From: Primula veris
Lineage: Eukaryota > Streptophyta > Magnoliopsida > Ericales > Primulaceae
Reading direction: 5' to 3'
DNA: 64,000 bases
NCBI GenBank assembly: GCA_963682055.1
Contig: OY821742.1
Span: 4,053,816 to 4,117,815 of the forward strand
This document shows positions 1 to 12,629 of the stretch, piece by piece; positions within the stretch are counted from its first letter, which is position 1, and every line of letters begins with the position of its first letter. The position numbers and the translations under genes were made by a program. Under the pieces are notes generated by a model, which ran no database searches, had not been told where the DNA came from, and saw only the letters and a list, made by a program, of their open reading frames with translations.

Positions 1-917
1 GTTATTTTGTCCGTTTGATCAGAATTGTAACATAACAAAATGAAACTGTGTCCATTGGAACTTCGACAACTGCTTACCAATTATACCAAATACGTCTGTA
101 TACATATTTCTCATTCTCCTGACAATACTTTGTTCCTTTTAAAACATCATATTATTATGCATTAGTCTGAAAAATATAGTTTTTACTTAAAATTATATTG
201 ATTATGCATATAAATATCATGTGAGAACCATTTAAAAGAATTTAATATTGTCATGAGAATAAGATGTGTATACAAATGTACAATATTCAATGTTGCTTTT
301 CATATATAAATGAACAAGAAGAACAAACAAAAAGGCAAATACTTTGATGAAAAGTGTTCTTAAAATTGAACATATAAGTTAGATGGAGCCTATGCGAGAA
401 TCAATGCTAAAAGCTTACATAATTAGACATTTAGAGGTAATTAGACGACTATTACACACAATTAGACGAGATTAAACGTTAAAAAACATTTGTATCCCAT
501 TGTTGCACCTTTTAAGTTGATTCGGTAGAATATTATTGATTACCTTCCCTTTTCACATTTAAAGAAAATTAGAAACAAAAATAAAAATAAAACTAAAAAT
601 CTACTTTCGAAGAAGAAAAAACCTGTTCAATACCCTTGATTATTAAATTTTACAAATTTAGTATCAAATATTACAAATTTTACTAATTTGGTACTCAACC
701 TATTAATTTTGTTCCAATCAAGGGTATAACAAAATAAATCAACGAAACTGCACTTCACATTTGTAGATCTATTTTTGATGAATAGCTACGCAATTACACT
801 CATTATGTGATAAGTGAGAGTAAGTGGCTACAATTTTATCATTTTGTTAAACATTAGTTGCCCAACTACACAAAAATTGATAGATTAGGTCCAAAATTAT
901 TAAAACTTAAATGTTTG
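1..917. other. AT-rich intergenic DNA
   Basis: I see no gene here. It is AT-rich with scattered short direct repeats, such as several 'aattagac' words around 419-470. No long open frame, tRNA or recognisable transposon end was found. Confidence 0.6.
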
Positions 918-1526
918 GTAGTTAAAATGTAAGTGGGGTAGCTAACTCAGAGTCACCATGACTCGAACTTTTTATATACATTATGTCTATTCAAAATAAT
1001 ATAATCGTTCATTTAAAACTCAACTAAATAAAAAAACAAAGTAGTAAAAAGCAACTCATCATTATACGTATATATACATCATTTTCATAAAAAATCTCTA
1101 TATACATAATTTTCAAAAAAAAATCTATATATACATCAATTTACTTCGTCGACTGCTTTGTTTATTTATTTATTTTGAAAGTTCTATATATTTATTTTTT
1201 ATTAGTTGAGTTTTAAATAAACAATTAAATTATTTTAAATATATATAATGTAGTAAAAAGCAACCCGTCATTATATGTATATATACATTTCCATATACAT
1301 CATTTTCATAAAAAATCTATATATACGTAATTTTCAAAAAAAAAATTCTATATACATCAATGTACTTGATCTACTACTTTGTTCATTTATTTATTTTGAA
1401 AGTTTCATATGTTTATTTTTTATTAGTTGAGTTTTAAATAAACGATTAGATTATTTTGAATATATATAATGTATATAAATAGTTCGAGTTACGGTAATTC
1501 AGATTCACTTTTCCAGTTAAAATACA
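918..1526. mobile_element. Inverted-repeat MITE-like element with a duplicated arm
   Basis: The two ends are imperfect inverted repeats. The left arm at about 950-1010 (GACTCGAACT, then TTTATATACATTAT and ATTCAAAATAAT) reads as the reverse complement of the right arm at about 1430-1500. Internally a segment of about 210 bp is duplicated head to tail; the word gtagtaaaaagcaac occurs at 1042 and 1252. There is no coding capacity. I could not fix the ends or a TSD, so the superfamily is unassigned. Confidence 0.5.
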
Positions 1527-1761
1527 ATGTTGCTCCATACGTTCCTAATTTATTGTCTTTTACGAAATTACACGTAATTTTAATCGGTTTATAATATATA
1601 TTAAAATTATCAAAATAAAATTTTTCAAAACTAAATTATGTAATTTAATATTTAAACCATAATATTAAATTTTAAAATTTTTAGCTAAAATTGCTATTAG
1701 TAAATAAATTGCACAGTAATCAGTTTGAAGATCGTCAACCTGGTTGCTTCTGCGATCAACA

Positions 1762-1762
1762 T

Positions 1763-1793
<31 letters not shown>

Positions 1794-1812
1794 ATCTATA
1801 TATATATACATA
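1762..1812 (+). repeat. CT and TA microsatellite ahead of the alpha-SNAP start
   Basis: A (CT)n tract at about 1763-1793 runs directly into a TATATATATA stretch, 24 bp before the alpha-SNAP ATG. Pyrimidine tracts are common in plant core promoters and 5' leaders. A regulatory role here is inference. Confidence 0.6.
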
Positions 1813-1835
1813 GACACAAATAGATAGATATATAA

Positions 1836-4800
1836 ATGGGAGATCACATAGGTAGAGGAGAAAACTACGAAGCACAAGCAGAAAAGAAGCTAAGCGGATG
1901 GGCGATATTTGGGTCTAAACATGAAGACGCCGCTGATTTATTTGATAAATCCGCTAACTCCTTTAAACTCGCTAAATCATGTACTCCTTTTTCTTTTTAT
2001 TATTACTTATTATATCTATTTATTCCCTTTATTGTACTTATTTATTCATTCTCGTACGTAATTCTTATAATATTAGAGGATAAATATATATGTTATTTAC
2101 CTCCTTTTGCCTGTTTTACTACAGGAAATAATTTATTTTCATCAACTTTTTTTATTTATTATCATACGCAATTGTGATAATTTTAGAGGATATATTATTA
2201 GGCCTCGTAATGGTAAGGATGAATATCTCTTTATAAACCACATACTCGATTATTACCTAGACGATGTGCGATGATTACTCTAACACGCCCCCTCGCTCGT
2301 GACCCGACATTTCAAGGGTCTTACGAGCGGATATATTATTAGGCCTCGTAATGGTTAGGATGAATATCTCTTTATAAACCACATACTCGATTATTACCTA
2401 GATGATGTGCGATGATTACTCTAACACTCTCCCTCGCTCGTGACCCGACATTTCAAGGGTCTTACGAGCGGATATATTATTAGGCCTCGTAATGGTAAGG
2501 ATGAATCTCTTTATAAACCACATACTCGATTATTACCTAGACGATGTGCGATGATTACTCTAATACTCTCCCTCGCTCGTGGCCCGACATTTCAAGGGTC
2601 TTACGAGCGGACATATCAAATGGGTGGAGGTGAGTACAACATCGCTAGGCCCGCTCTGATACCATATTAGAATCCATATTCCTTTACCATTAAAAAGCCT
2701 CGTAATGGTAATGATGGATATCTCTTTATAAACCACAGACTCGATTATTATCTAGACGATGTTGGATAATTACTCTAACATATATAGAAGTTTGACATAT
2801 TTAATGTTTAGAGACGATTAATTGGAGAATAAAATGAAAAAAATATATGTTGTTATACCTCCTTTGTCTGTTTTGTTACACAGGAAAATCATGTGATGTT
2901 ATTTTTTATTTCCGTTGAAGATATTGTACTTATTTATTCATTCTCATTTGCAATTGTGATAAAATGGTGATAACTACGGAAATTTGACAGTACCTTAATG
3001 TAGTATAGAGTAAGAAGGAAAACGACGATTAATCAGAAAATAAAATAAAAAATTGTTATTGTACTTCTTTTTGTGTGTTTTGGTGCAGGAAAATCATGTG
3101 ATTATATATTTTATTTCCGTCAAATTATTGTGTTTATTCTCGGACGCAATTATATTACTTATAAAAGTCTGTTCTGTAGCTACCTACCTTGAGCTTAGTC
3201 TTGGAAAATATGTGCCTTTTCTGATTTTATTTTATTTTATTCTATGGTTCGGTTTTCTAGTTTTCTAATGTGCCATTGTGTTATTGCCTATCGGGTTATG
3301 AATTGTGACTTTTGATTTTCAGGGGATCAAGCTGGATCAGCATATATCAAGTTAGCAGATTGTTATTTGAAGGTAAATGGTTCTCTTTTCGCACACTGTC
3401 TCTTTAGGGATTTTGGTGAATATTTTTCAGCGATTATTTACACGTTTTTTTCCATATGTACAGTTGGATAGCAAGCACGAAGCAGCGAGCGCTTATGTGA
3501 ATGCTGCTAATTGCTATAAGAAAACGAATAGCAAAGGTATGTCTGTTAATTACTCTTTGAGATGGTAAAGATATATTTGTAAGTGAACTTATTTTCAAAT
3601 CATTTGGGTTGTGAACATTTGTGATCTTTTACAAAAAGGTCCTTATTTGTTTTCGATTAGTATTCTTAAGTTTTAGTATCTCCCTTGGCGGCTTTTATTT
3701 TTATCTTGTTATTGAATAAGGTTTACCATGCTGCTAAGGTTAATTATAGAAAAGCAATAAATAAGTACAAAAAACTTACTGGTTTTACCTTGAAGTTGCC
3801 GTGCTTGATATATATAACTTAGGCATTTACAGATCTTCTAAGATCTCACTCTCAATTGATGGATTAATAATAAAGATACAGCGAGTAAATTTGCATTACA
3901 GAGCTGATTAATCCACTTGGTTGAATTACATTCGAGTTGTTAAAGACCAGAATTTGAAAATGATTGGGGATAAAAACGATTACAGATCTTAGCTAATAGT
4001 CTGTTGGTATTTGAGTTGGTACTTGGTACTAATTTTAAGATAAAAGCCTAAATTTTTGGAAGGGAAAAAACTTGCATTAGTACTTGTTTCATTTTCGCGA
4101 AGTTGAGAAGAATTCTTTTAAGATCCTGTTAGGTTCGAAATTGAAAGTATAAAATAAGAGTTAGATATAATGTGTTGGCAAAAGAAAAATGAGAAATAAT
4201 TGTGTTGCATGTTGGTAATTGTGTAAACTGTAAAGTAGGCGATCTTTTCTGAACCAAATTTACGTTATCTATAGGATGGTTCTCTGTGATATTACTACTC
4301 TCAAAGTTCTCCTCTTGATGTTATATGTATTATTTCTGTATGTATTGTTTTAGTAGTATATTTGGTTGAGATTAACAACAGCCGTACGATGGTTTGTAAT
4401 AGGATTATTAATAGCTGTTAAATCACCTTAACGGTGGTTGATCTTATGTGTTAGGCTTAGGAAACGTGTGTAATCAATGGTACAGATTGATGCAGTTAAT
4501 AAACTGCTCTGCAACTGCCATAAGTTGCAGTTATGTTTAACTTAGTATATATGTGTGTGTGTTGTAACAGATTGGATATAAAAAGATATATATAAAACTC
4601 TTGTGTTTCAATCTCTGATTGAATTTACTAATTACTTTCTAAACTTCATCGAATCTGTACTGAGATCATTACATTCTCCTATATAATTGTGAACTAATTT
4701 TTTGTAGTATTATTTACTCTTGTTTCAAACAATTTTTCAGAGTCCATATCTTGTCTAGAGCAAGCCGTAAACATATTTCTGGATATTGGAAGACTCAGCA

Positions 4801-7478
4801 TGTCAGCAAGATATTACAAGGTATGTTACTGAACTAATTGTTAATTTTTCTCGTCTTTGTTGGGACTTCAAAGTATGGTGTGTGTACTCTATGACTTTCT
4901 TTGTCCCTTTTTTTCAACAATCGCCATGCTTTATGCGATGAATGGTATTTGGTCAGGCTAAATTCTTCATGACCATTGTAGACAATAGTTGATGGTTTTT
5001 TTTACAATTTATTCATGCTGTTTGATTTGCGTAGGTGTGAGTAGGCACGACTCCATATCTAAATTAGAAAATTCACTGATGATGATATTTCATTTTTTGT
5101 GTGCAGGAAATTGCTGAATTATGTGAGGCAGACGGCGAAAACCTTGAACAAGCTATTCTTTATTACGAAAGAGCAGCTGATCTGTACCAAGGCGAAGAAG
5201 CTACAACCTCTGCAAATCAGTGCAAACAAAAGATCGCACATTATGCTGCTCAACTTGAAGAGTAAGACCTCTTCGTATTCATATTTTCCTAGGTAGATCC
5301 TTAACTTAGAATTAACCATAAGCTGACTTGTGCACTAGAAATGTTGAAGTCTGGGACAAGTTTTTGAAAGTTAGATTTATGGAGAAAGATTGTATTAAGG
5401 TTGAATTTATTGGAGTTTCTAGCTTTAACATATTCACGTAACTTGTTTTGATAAAGTTTTACTGATTATTCAACTCTGTCATATCCCGAACTTTAATGTA
5501 TTACCGCCTGCATGTTTCCCGTTATCTGAGAGCCGTCCTGCATTCTTGAGTAGAGTTAGGCCATCATTATTTTACATCACTTGAAATGGTCTTTGTGCTT
5601 CACATCATTGTCTTTTCTAAAGTGAGATAATGCTCATATATACATCTATTTGTATTATTGTATAGACAGCACTAAGTTTGTCTTTCAATTCTTGGTAGTC
5701 CTGCTCAAATATTCTGCTAACAATCTACTAATGTAATGAAGTTGTTTACTACTTTCCTCGATCCCATTTTCTTGATTCAGTCAAAAAAGTGCTATTGTAG
5801 TTGAACAACTGAGGTTTTGTTTAATAGCTGGTCAAACAAAGTTAAGTTCATTGAGGATTTTGTGTGTGTGTGTGCCATTTGTTCTACAATTTCTTCCTAA
5901 ATGTACATTCAGTAATCATGCTGGTTCCTGTTACAGATTCATACAAATTATATATTATATAGATGCATCTATGGACAGTATCTGATCAGGATAAAGAAAA
6001 GATGCAAAAATATTTCAGGGAACTCTTACAATGTAACATTATGATGGCTTAACATAAAGACAAATGAAGACTCTCAGAAGTATGCATAAGGCAAAGAGTA
6101 ACTAGTAGATGTTCAACATAGGCATAATAGATGAATTAATCTGTCATAACAATTGATCAAATTTTAAATACTGAAACTTCTTTCTTCTAGATATCAAAAG
6201 GCCATAGAAATATATGAAGATATAGCACGACAGTCTTTGAACAACAATTTGCTAAAATACGGAGCGAAAGGGCATCTTCTTAATGCCGGCATTTGTCAAC
6301 TTTGTAAAGACAAAGGGGAAACTGTGGCAATTAGCAATGCATTAGAGAAGTATCAGGTTCTGCCTTAGCTCGTGTAACATCTTGGATTATCTTAATGCTT
6401 GGAATATTGTACTAAGAACTTCAAATTCATTTCCAGGAGTTGGATCCTACCTTTTCTGGTTCTCGAGAGTACAAATTGCTTGCGGTATGTAACTCTATCG
6501 TGCTGTCTTTTCTGCGGATTTGATTTATTTATTTTTAGGATTATTTTTTGATTTCTGTGCTTGGTTATAGAGCTCATAGGAAACAGTGGGCACCTCACTG
6601 CACTCCAGTAGAATTTAATCAAAATTAAGTAAGTCATGAGAAAGATATTTAAAAGCCCATTAAAACCATATCGAAGAGTTCCGCAATAATGATTTCCGTT
6701 GTTGCCTTTCAACTTAAGCTACTCTTTCTAATGAGGCTGATAATCAATCAATTCTACTTTAATTTTTCATATAAATTTTTAGCTTTACTGGGTAATTTTT
6801 AACTTATGCCAGGACCTAGCTGATGCAATTGATCAGGAAGATGTAGCGAAATTCACTGATGCTGTAAAGGAATTCGACAGCATGACCCATCTGGTAATTC
6901 TCTTATTGGAATTGAAATTCCTCTTGTACATCCGGACTTTTAATCACATGAGGTGTCTCAGTTAAGAATAGGCTTTGAGCTTGTTTGATTGTAATTTTTA
7001 TCTAAATATGTTAGGCTTAGGCCTATTATGCCTGAGAGAGAAAAGTGTGGTTTATCTAGCTCAGAACGTTGTAGTTTTTGGTTCATTTTTTGTCAGGCAT
7101 AAGATGAATTAGTAGTGTGGATAAACCAATCCACACTACTTGCTGCATAAGATGATATGAGAAATAATTGATATCAATTTGGTCTTTTTGATGGTTGCTG
7201 AGTTGTTTTGGAGGAGAACCATAAATCCATGATCCATTCTTAATTCCTTTTCAGTACCCGCTTTGTTACATCCGTTAATGTTACTGATTTGTCGGTAACA
7301 TATTGGTACTCTGTTGAGATGAATTGATTTTACACAAGTTTTGTTCTTTTATTATTTCGACTGAGATGGCTATTATATTTTACACAATCTGGTACAGGAT
7401 GCTTGGAAGACCACCCTGCTGTTGAGAGTGAAGGAAGCACTCAAGGCAAAAGAATTAGATGATGATGATCTTACTTGA
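1836..7478 (+). CDS. Alpha-soluble NSF attachment protein (alpha-SNAP), nine exons
   Basis: Adaptor that recruits the AAA-ATPase NSF to SNARE complexes for disassembly after membrane fusion; cytosolic, peripheral on endomembranes. By reading splice sites I place exons at 1836-1980, 3323-3372, 3464-3536, 4741-4820, 5107-5261, 6191-6356, 6437-6484, 6813-6893 and 7398-7478, all GT-AG. The coding sum is 879 nt, giving 292 residues, close to the usual ~290. The N-terminal [12 protein letters not shown] loop (membrane contact), the TPR-like helical repeats ([41 protein letters not shown]) and the [12 protein letters not shown] segment are all visible. The acidic tail ends DDDDLT, keeping the penultimate Leu needed to stimulate NSF. 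No frameshift or internal stop was seen. Intron 1 (1.34 kb) carries a repeat array. Probably a functional housekeeping gene. Confidence 0.95.
2191..2780 (-). mobile_element. TRIM-like LTR array in alpha-SNAP intron 1
   Basis: Read on the minus strand, an LTR-like unit starting TGTTAGAGTAAT (right end 2780) is followed by TGGTATCAGAGC (2653-2664), the classic initiator-Met tRNA primer site. A short non-coding interior with a purine-rich GAGCGAGGGAGAG follows, then further LTR units. The LTR plus short-interior unit recurs with a 141-bp period (starts near 2191, 2332 and 2473). This matches a terminal-repeat retrotransposon in miniature amplified head to tail. No TSD could be fixed. Confidence 0.7.
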
Positions 7479-7918
7479 ACATCAAAACACGTCATCATAT
7501 GATATTATCGTTTCTATTTGTGTAATTATTCTGGGTTATTTTTTGTTGCCATTCCTATTCTTGATATACCTTTTCGTGTGTATTAAATTATAGTATATAA
7601 TTACTGGATTGTTTTGTGAAACATGTATGGATTTTGTTGTGATTGTGTCTACTGGCTATAAAACTTGATTCATTACATATAAAAATATTCACATTTTTCT
7701 ATACCAATCCGCCATACACCGGTTTGTTTCTCTTCCGATTTTTGTGTTTGATGGCGCATCGATAGATCTTGTTCTAAACTCCTAATAAAGGTTGGCAAAT
7801 GTCAGTTCTTATAAATGATTAACAAAGACTTGTGGATTAAGTCACAGCAAGAGTGTTTTAGCAGTAAGTTTTTTTTATTTATAAGAGTATATTTTTTGTT
7901 TCCTACTACTACTACCAA
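7479..7918. other. Alpha-SNAP 3' flank
   Basis: Probable 3' UTR and downstream DNA of the alpha-SNAP gene. It is T-rich and contains no open frame. I see nothing else in it. Confidence 0.5.
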
Positions 7919-8104
7919 GTATCAGGGAATATCAATATAGTATTGAACTGACATTTATGTTACTTATGTTTGTTTTATGCTTTGAAGTATTTTCTATTTC
8001 GTCTTTGTTCTTCTTGTATTAAGTATTCGGGGTACGGATTTCCGACCTCCTTAATGAAAGATTGATTACAAAAAAAAAAAAAAGTATCAGGGAATATCAA
8101 TATA
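7919..8104 (+). mobile_element. 5'-truncated LINE tail with 21-bp TSD
   Basis: A 144-bp insert (7940-8083) ends in a 14-base poly(A) and is bracketed by a perfect 21-bp direct repeat at 7919-7939 and 8084-8104 (GTATCAGGGAATATCAATATA). The piece before the poly(A) (CCTCCTTAATGAAAGATTGA) resembles plant L1 3' ends. Long TSD, poly(A) and short length together indicate target-primed reverse transcription with 5' truncation. A SINE is the alternative, but I see no A/B-box promoter. Confidence 0.8.
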
Positions 8105-9957
8105 TCATTGGGAGTGGTTCTAGTTTCGAACGTGTAATAACTCTGTTATCCAATTTTCTAATTTAGAGGTCACTGAATTGCAGCCGATATTTCACCTATG
8201 CTTCTTTTGTGTATACGAGTATTAACAAAGAAGCTATAAGTTAATTTTTATTTTATTTTTAAAAATCCACTCGAAAACCAACCAGTAAAACACCAAGCGA
8301 CTTTTCAAAATTTCAATCCTTGAATTCTGCCATTTGCAATATTTCTATGTTCGAGGATTGAAATGCCTATACCAGCCTAAATTAAACCATTAAAGTTATA
8401 GATAGAAAACAATTGCATATGTGGTTCTTTTTAAGTTTAATTTGAGTAAAACCCAAAGAATTAATTAAGGCAATGACTGTTTCGAAAATGAATTCATATT
8501 ATTTAATAAATTAGTATCCATAATTCAAATATTAATTGTAGTAAATAATTTTTTACCCTTGAAGTGTTGTTTTGAAGAACAAACTAAAAAAATGGAGACA
8601 AGGATATCATCATCCAGTTCGGAGATATTTTTTGGTAAAAAATGAACTCCCTATTTGGTAAACAGTTTTATGTATAAAAGTTTCATGGGAATATTTTAGC
8701 AAATCAAGTCGCGATAAATCCATGTATCCAAAATCTTTTAGTTGACTACACAAAAAAAAACAATATATATTTTAGTTGAAAGTTTGGTAAAATAAAAGTC
8801 CGACATTTTGGGTGTTGAAATCTAGAAGTACATTCAAAGTTTTAAACAAAGAATAAATCAAACGATATTTTCAGTCAAAGAAGAACAGAGAAGAAAATGT
8901 AGTATAATAATAGTTACTTTATGAAAGTTATGGGTATTAGCCTTAATTTTAAGTCTTTTTCTTGACACATGATGTGACTGACGTACGTGAGACTTCTAGA
9001 AAATAGTTTTTTTTTTCAATTTTCTCCTATGTTATCTCCCTACATAAACCAAGTTAATTATAAAAATCACATTTATACTTAATTTTGTACTATTAGTTGC
9101 ATATACTTATTTATAATCGGATACATATGTTGTAAAAAATAAATCAAAAAATCAAAAAAAAAATATTTAAAAAAACTATACATAATATCAAACATGATTG
9201 AACATGATTAGATATAATTAAATAGGATTAGAAATAAAAGATTGGACAGAACTGGACATGATTAGACAGGATCAAACAGATTAGACATACACGATTGAAC
9301 AAGATTAGACATACAAGATTCAATAGTATTAGACAGGATCACACAAATTTTTTATATAAAAAATGTATTTTTTAATTTTAATTTTTTTTTTTTTGATTTT
9401 TTTTGATTTTTTAATGACACATATATGTACCTATTCGTAAATAAGTTAACAAAATATGTATTTTTTTTTGTAAAAAAGTCGTGAAATTCAAAACAACCGG
9501 TTTTTTTTAAAATAAGTTTCCATTTTTTTCCCCTCCTACTTGTCTAATGACATAATTTCATCCGGTATGTACTTTACAAGAGCTACAGAGAAATGGAAAA
9601 ATAAATGACAAGTCAAATATTCAACATAATAAAATAGCACAAGTATTAATTAGTGTCAAAGCTTTTTATTACAAAAAAAAGAAAAGAATAAATAAGTGTC
9701 CAAGTTTTACATTTGAGCGAATTGCTCCGCCTAGAAACAAACTATTCTCAAGTCTCAACCTATGAGGCTAGGATTGGTATGGATTTGTCTTTGTTTACAC
9801 TTCTCATTTTTTAATAATCCAAGTTTTAATAATCATTTTTTAGTTATGTTTATTGTTTATGATCAACTTAACAAAGATATTAAAAAGTTATGAAGAACAA
9901 AAAGTAGGTTCAATAATCGTTCTCGACTCTACTGTCATCACCTCAATTATAAATAAC
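8105..9957. other. AT-rich intergenic DNA with degenerate short repeats
   Basis: No gene. Around 9186-9345 the word 'gattagacan' recurs many times in loosely spaced, degenerate form, next to poly(A)/poly(T) tracts. It is probably an old simple repeat. Confidence 0.55.
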
Positions 9958-9960
9958 TTG

Positions 9961-10153
9961 CACTACAAAAAAATACCCAAATAGCGACGGGATTAGTGAC
10001 GGTATTTTTTGTTACGAGCTTATTAGCAACGGTTTATGTGACGGTTTTGTGACAGTTTAGTCAATTTGCGACAGATTTGTGACAATTTTTTAAATTAACG
10101 ACAGGCTTGTGACAGCTTTTGATTCTCACTAAATCAAACATTATTTTGTAGTG
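9961..10153. mobile_element. CACTA-type MITE, 193 bp
   Basis: It starts CACTACAAAAAAATA and ends TATTTTGTAGTG, which gives inverted termini CACTACAAAA. It is flanked by a 3-bp TSD, TTG, at 9958-9960 and 10154-10156. Subterminal words of the form GTGACGG, GTGACAG and GCGACAG are repeated at least six times, as expected for En/Spm transposase-binding arrays. It is non-coding, so it would need a transposase in trans. Confidence 0.88.
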
Positions 10154-10156
10154 TTG

Positions 10157-11208
10157 GAATGAACATATAGATACAAACAATGATTACTATGAAACAAAAG
10201 TGTACAACTATATACAATTGGTTACAACATTTTTTTTTAATTTTTGTTACAAAATAAAATAAAATAAAATATATTTGTAACTAACTAAATATTTATTTTA
10301 GTTCAATATAATATTTGTTTTTTCTCTCTCCTTCTCTATCGAGATCGCCATCTGCTTTGTGTATTTTTACTGGTTACAACATTATTATTAATTTTGCAAT
10401 TATTGTCTTTAAGAAATAATCTCTTGCAAAACTACCAAAAATAAATGCGTTTGATAGTTCGTTATTTAAAGGCATAGGTACATTTAAAAAGTACATAAAA
10501 TAAAAAAGAAGAAGTTGTAAATCAAAACTAGCAAATAAAGGCAAATTTCTGTAATAATAAAATTCGATCATACTCCAAAATACTTGAAACCACGTCAATA
10601 CATGTGAGATTGTGAACCATTTTACGAACTAATGAAAAGTGACAAGTTCACCACACAATTAACGCTCTCTTATTAACCATATCATCAATCTTACGTGCTA
10701 GTTCAAAAAAAAAAAAAATCACACAAAATATGTTCAAGTGTTAATAATTTTGCTTTAATTTTGTTTTAATTTTGTTGTGACTTATACAGTTTACTAGTAT
10801 GGTCACAAGTATAGCAGTTGTGAACCAACAATTTTTTTAACTTGCTTGATCCGAAGGTTTTTAATCAATTGGTTAAATTCTCATCGACAGCCAATAGGAA
10901 ACTGAAACGAATCAATTCGAGGGTAAATGTTACTCTATCTGTCCCTAACTAGAAAACAAATAAGTATAAAAAAATTAAAAATTTCAAACGAAAACTATTT
11001 TTTAGTTAATATATGAGGCTATAAATGTAAATTTGACATGATTTAATCATTTAACCACCAAAAATACATATTTCAAAAAAAAAAATACTAAAAATGAAAA
11101 ACGAATACTTATTTTAGTATGTTTTATTATTAAAAACGTAACAATTATATAGGGAAGGATGAGGGAGTAAATATCAATTGTAAAAATACAATTCCTCTAA
11201 TATAAAAG
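10157..11208. other. AT-rich intergenic DNA
   Basis: No supported gene. Short open frames here are low-complexity and lack codon structure or homology that I recognise. Confidence 0.5.
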
Positions 11209-11445
11209 CTATCGGCTTCCCCACGAAAAATCGGAAAAACCGAACATGACTGATAACCGAACCGAAAAAGACCGAAAGCGAAAAACCGAAAAAGACCGAA
11301 ACCAAAAAAACCCGAAAAAAACTGAAAAATAACCGAAAAATAACCGAAAAAAACTGAAACTGGACCGAAAAAAATTAAACCGAAAAATATGATCGGTTTC
11401 GGTTTCGATTTTGGTAAAAACCGAACCGAATCGGACCGAATCCAA
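11209..11445. repeat. Degenerate (CCGAAAAA)n simple repeat
   Basis: The word ccgaaaaa and variants (accgaaaa, gaccgaaa) recur across about 200 bp. The opposite frame encodes only Phe/Ser/Arg-rich low complexity, so I do not call it a gene. Confidence 0.75.
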
Positions 11446-12100
11446 CGGTAATAGCTACTACTATAGTATGAATTTTGTCGAAAAATAAGTTATAAATAAA
11501 ATCTACCAGCTCTCTTGTTTCTCTCTCTCTCTCTCTCTAATAAGTACAAAGTACATACGTGGTCCTGTCCCAGTTGTTTGTTCTTGTCTTGTGCTGATTC
11601 ATGGGTACGTCATCTCTCTTTCCCTCTTATGTCTCATTTATTACCTACAAATTACAAACATAGATAGATCGTGTTGGTCCGAGTATACCACGCTCATATT
11701 ACATGTTTAAACTCTGACGTCTACGAATCAGATTTATCAGATTTATCGGGTTTATGATTATAAAAAATGAAAATAAAAAAAATATAGATTCTGTTTAACT
11801 GTTCTTTTTCTTGTGTCTGTTACAGTTTACTTACTTTTCTTGTTTTTACTCTTTATGGTAAATTCCTTTTGTTTTTTTTTTCTTTATTTTATTTAGTTCC
11901 TTTTTTTGGGCTTTTTCATGGTTTCGGTTGCCTTTTTTTTAATTGTTTCTTGCACTGGAGTAATTAGGGGGGTTTCGTGTGGACTTTTTTTGTAGGTTAT
12001 TAATTATGCGAGGTGACGAAATTATTAATTAGTAGGTTTTTGTTTTTGTTATTGTTAGAATAAATGGTAAAAGAATCAGTATTTTCTTGATACGAGGGTT
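11446..12100. other. Intergenic, possibly the far promoter or 5' leader of the PLAC8 gene
   Basis: A (CT)n tract at about 11518-11538 is followed by mixed sequence. It could hold the untranslated first exon of the gene starting at 13892. The splice donor cannot be chosen without transcripts. Confidence 0.3.
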
Positions 12101-12108
12101 ATGCGTCT

Positions 12109-12621
12109 AGGGGGTGTAAAGGAGCGCGGAGCCGAGTCGAGCCCGACTTTGATCAAGCTCGGCTCGTTGACTAAACTAGCCATAAAATTTTGTTCGGACT
12201 TGGCTCGTTTATAAACGAGCCCCGAGCTGAGCCTGTTGACGAGCCTGGTCTTGAGAAGTTACCGGACTTGTTAGTTTAGTATCATTTCACTCGCAAAAAG
12301 TCTTTTTTACTTAACTTAAAAATATTTATGATAAGGTAGTTGATCAGTATTGTGAGTTGTAATATAAACCGATGTAGTTTAAAATACAAACTTTTATAGA
12401 AATTCAAGAGTGTTTATCAATCGCTTCATTGTATTCGTATAATTCTTGCATATATGGACATGAACATATATATATTTTTTTAATAAATATTATAATATTT
12501 CAACGAGTCTGGGCTGAACACGAGCCTTATAATTTTGTTTAGGCTCAGTTTATTAGTAAGTGACGAACACGAGTTGAGCTTTTAATGAGCGAACATAGGC
12601 TTGGTTCATTTGCAGCTCTAG
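12109..12621. mobile_element. hAT-like non-autonomous element rich in GAGCTCGGCTCG words
   Basis: The ends AGGGGGTGTAAAGGAGC and TTCATTTGCAGCTCTAG are imperfect inverted repeats. They sit between imperfect 8-bp direct repeats ATGCGTCT (12101-12108) and ATGCATCC (12622-12629). Subterminal GAGCTCGGCTCG-type words occur near both ends. An 8-bp TSD suggests the hAT superfamily, but two TSD mismatches make this tentative. Confidence 0.5.
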
Positions 12622-12629
12622 ATGCATCC

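Noticed and set aside
2187..2780. CRISPR-like regularly spaced repeats
   Set aside because: Period of 141 bp without unique spacers in a plant intron; an LTR/TRIM array explains it.
11209..11445. 78-codon Phe/Arg/Ser ORF on the minus strand
   Set aside because: Product of the (CCGAAAAA)n repeat.
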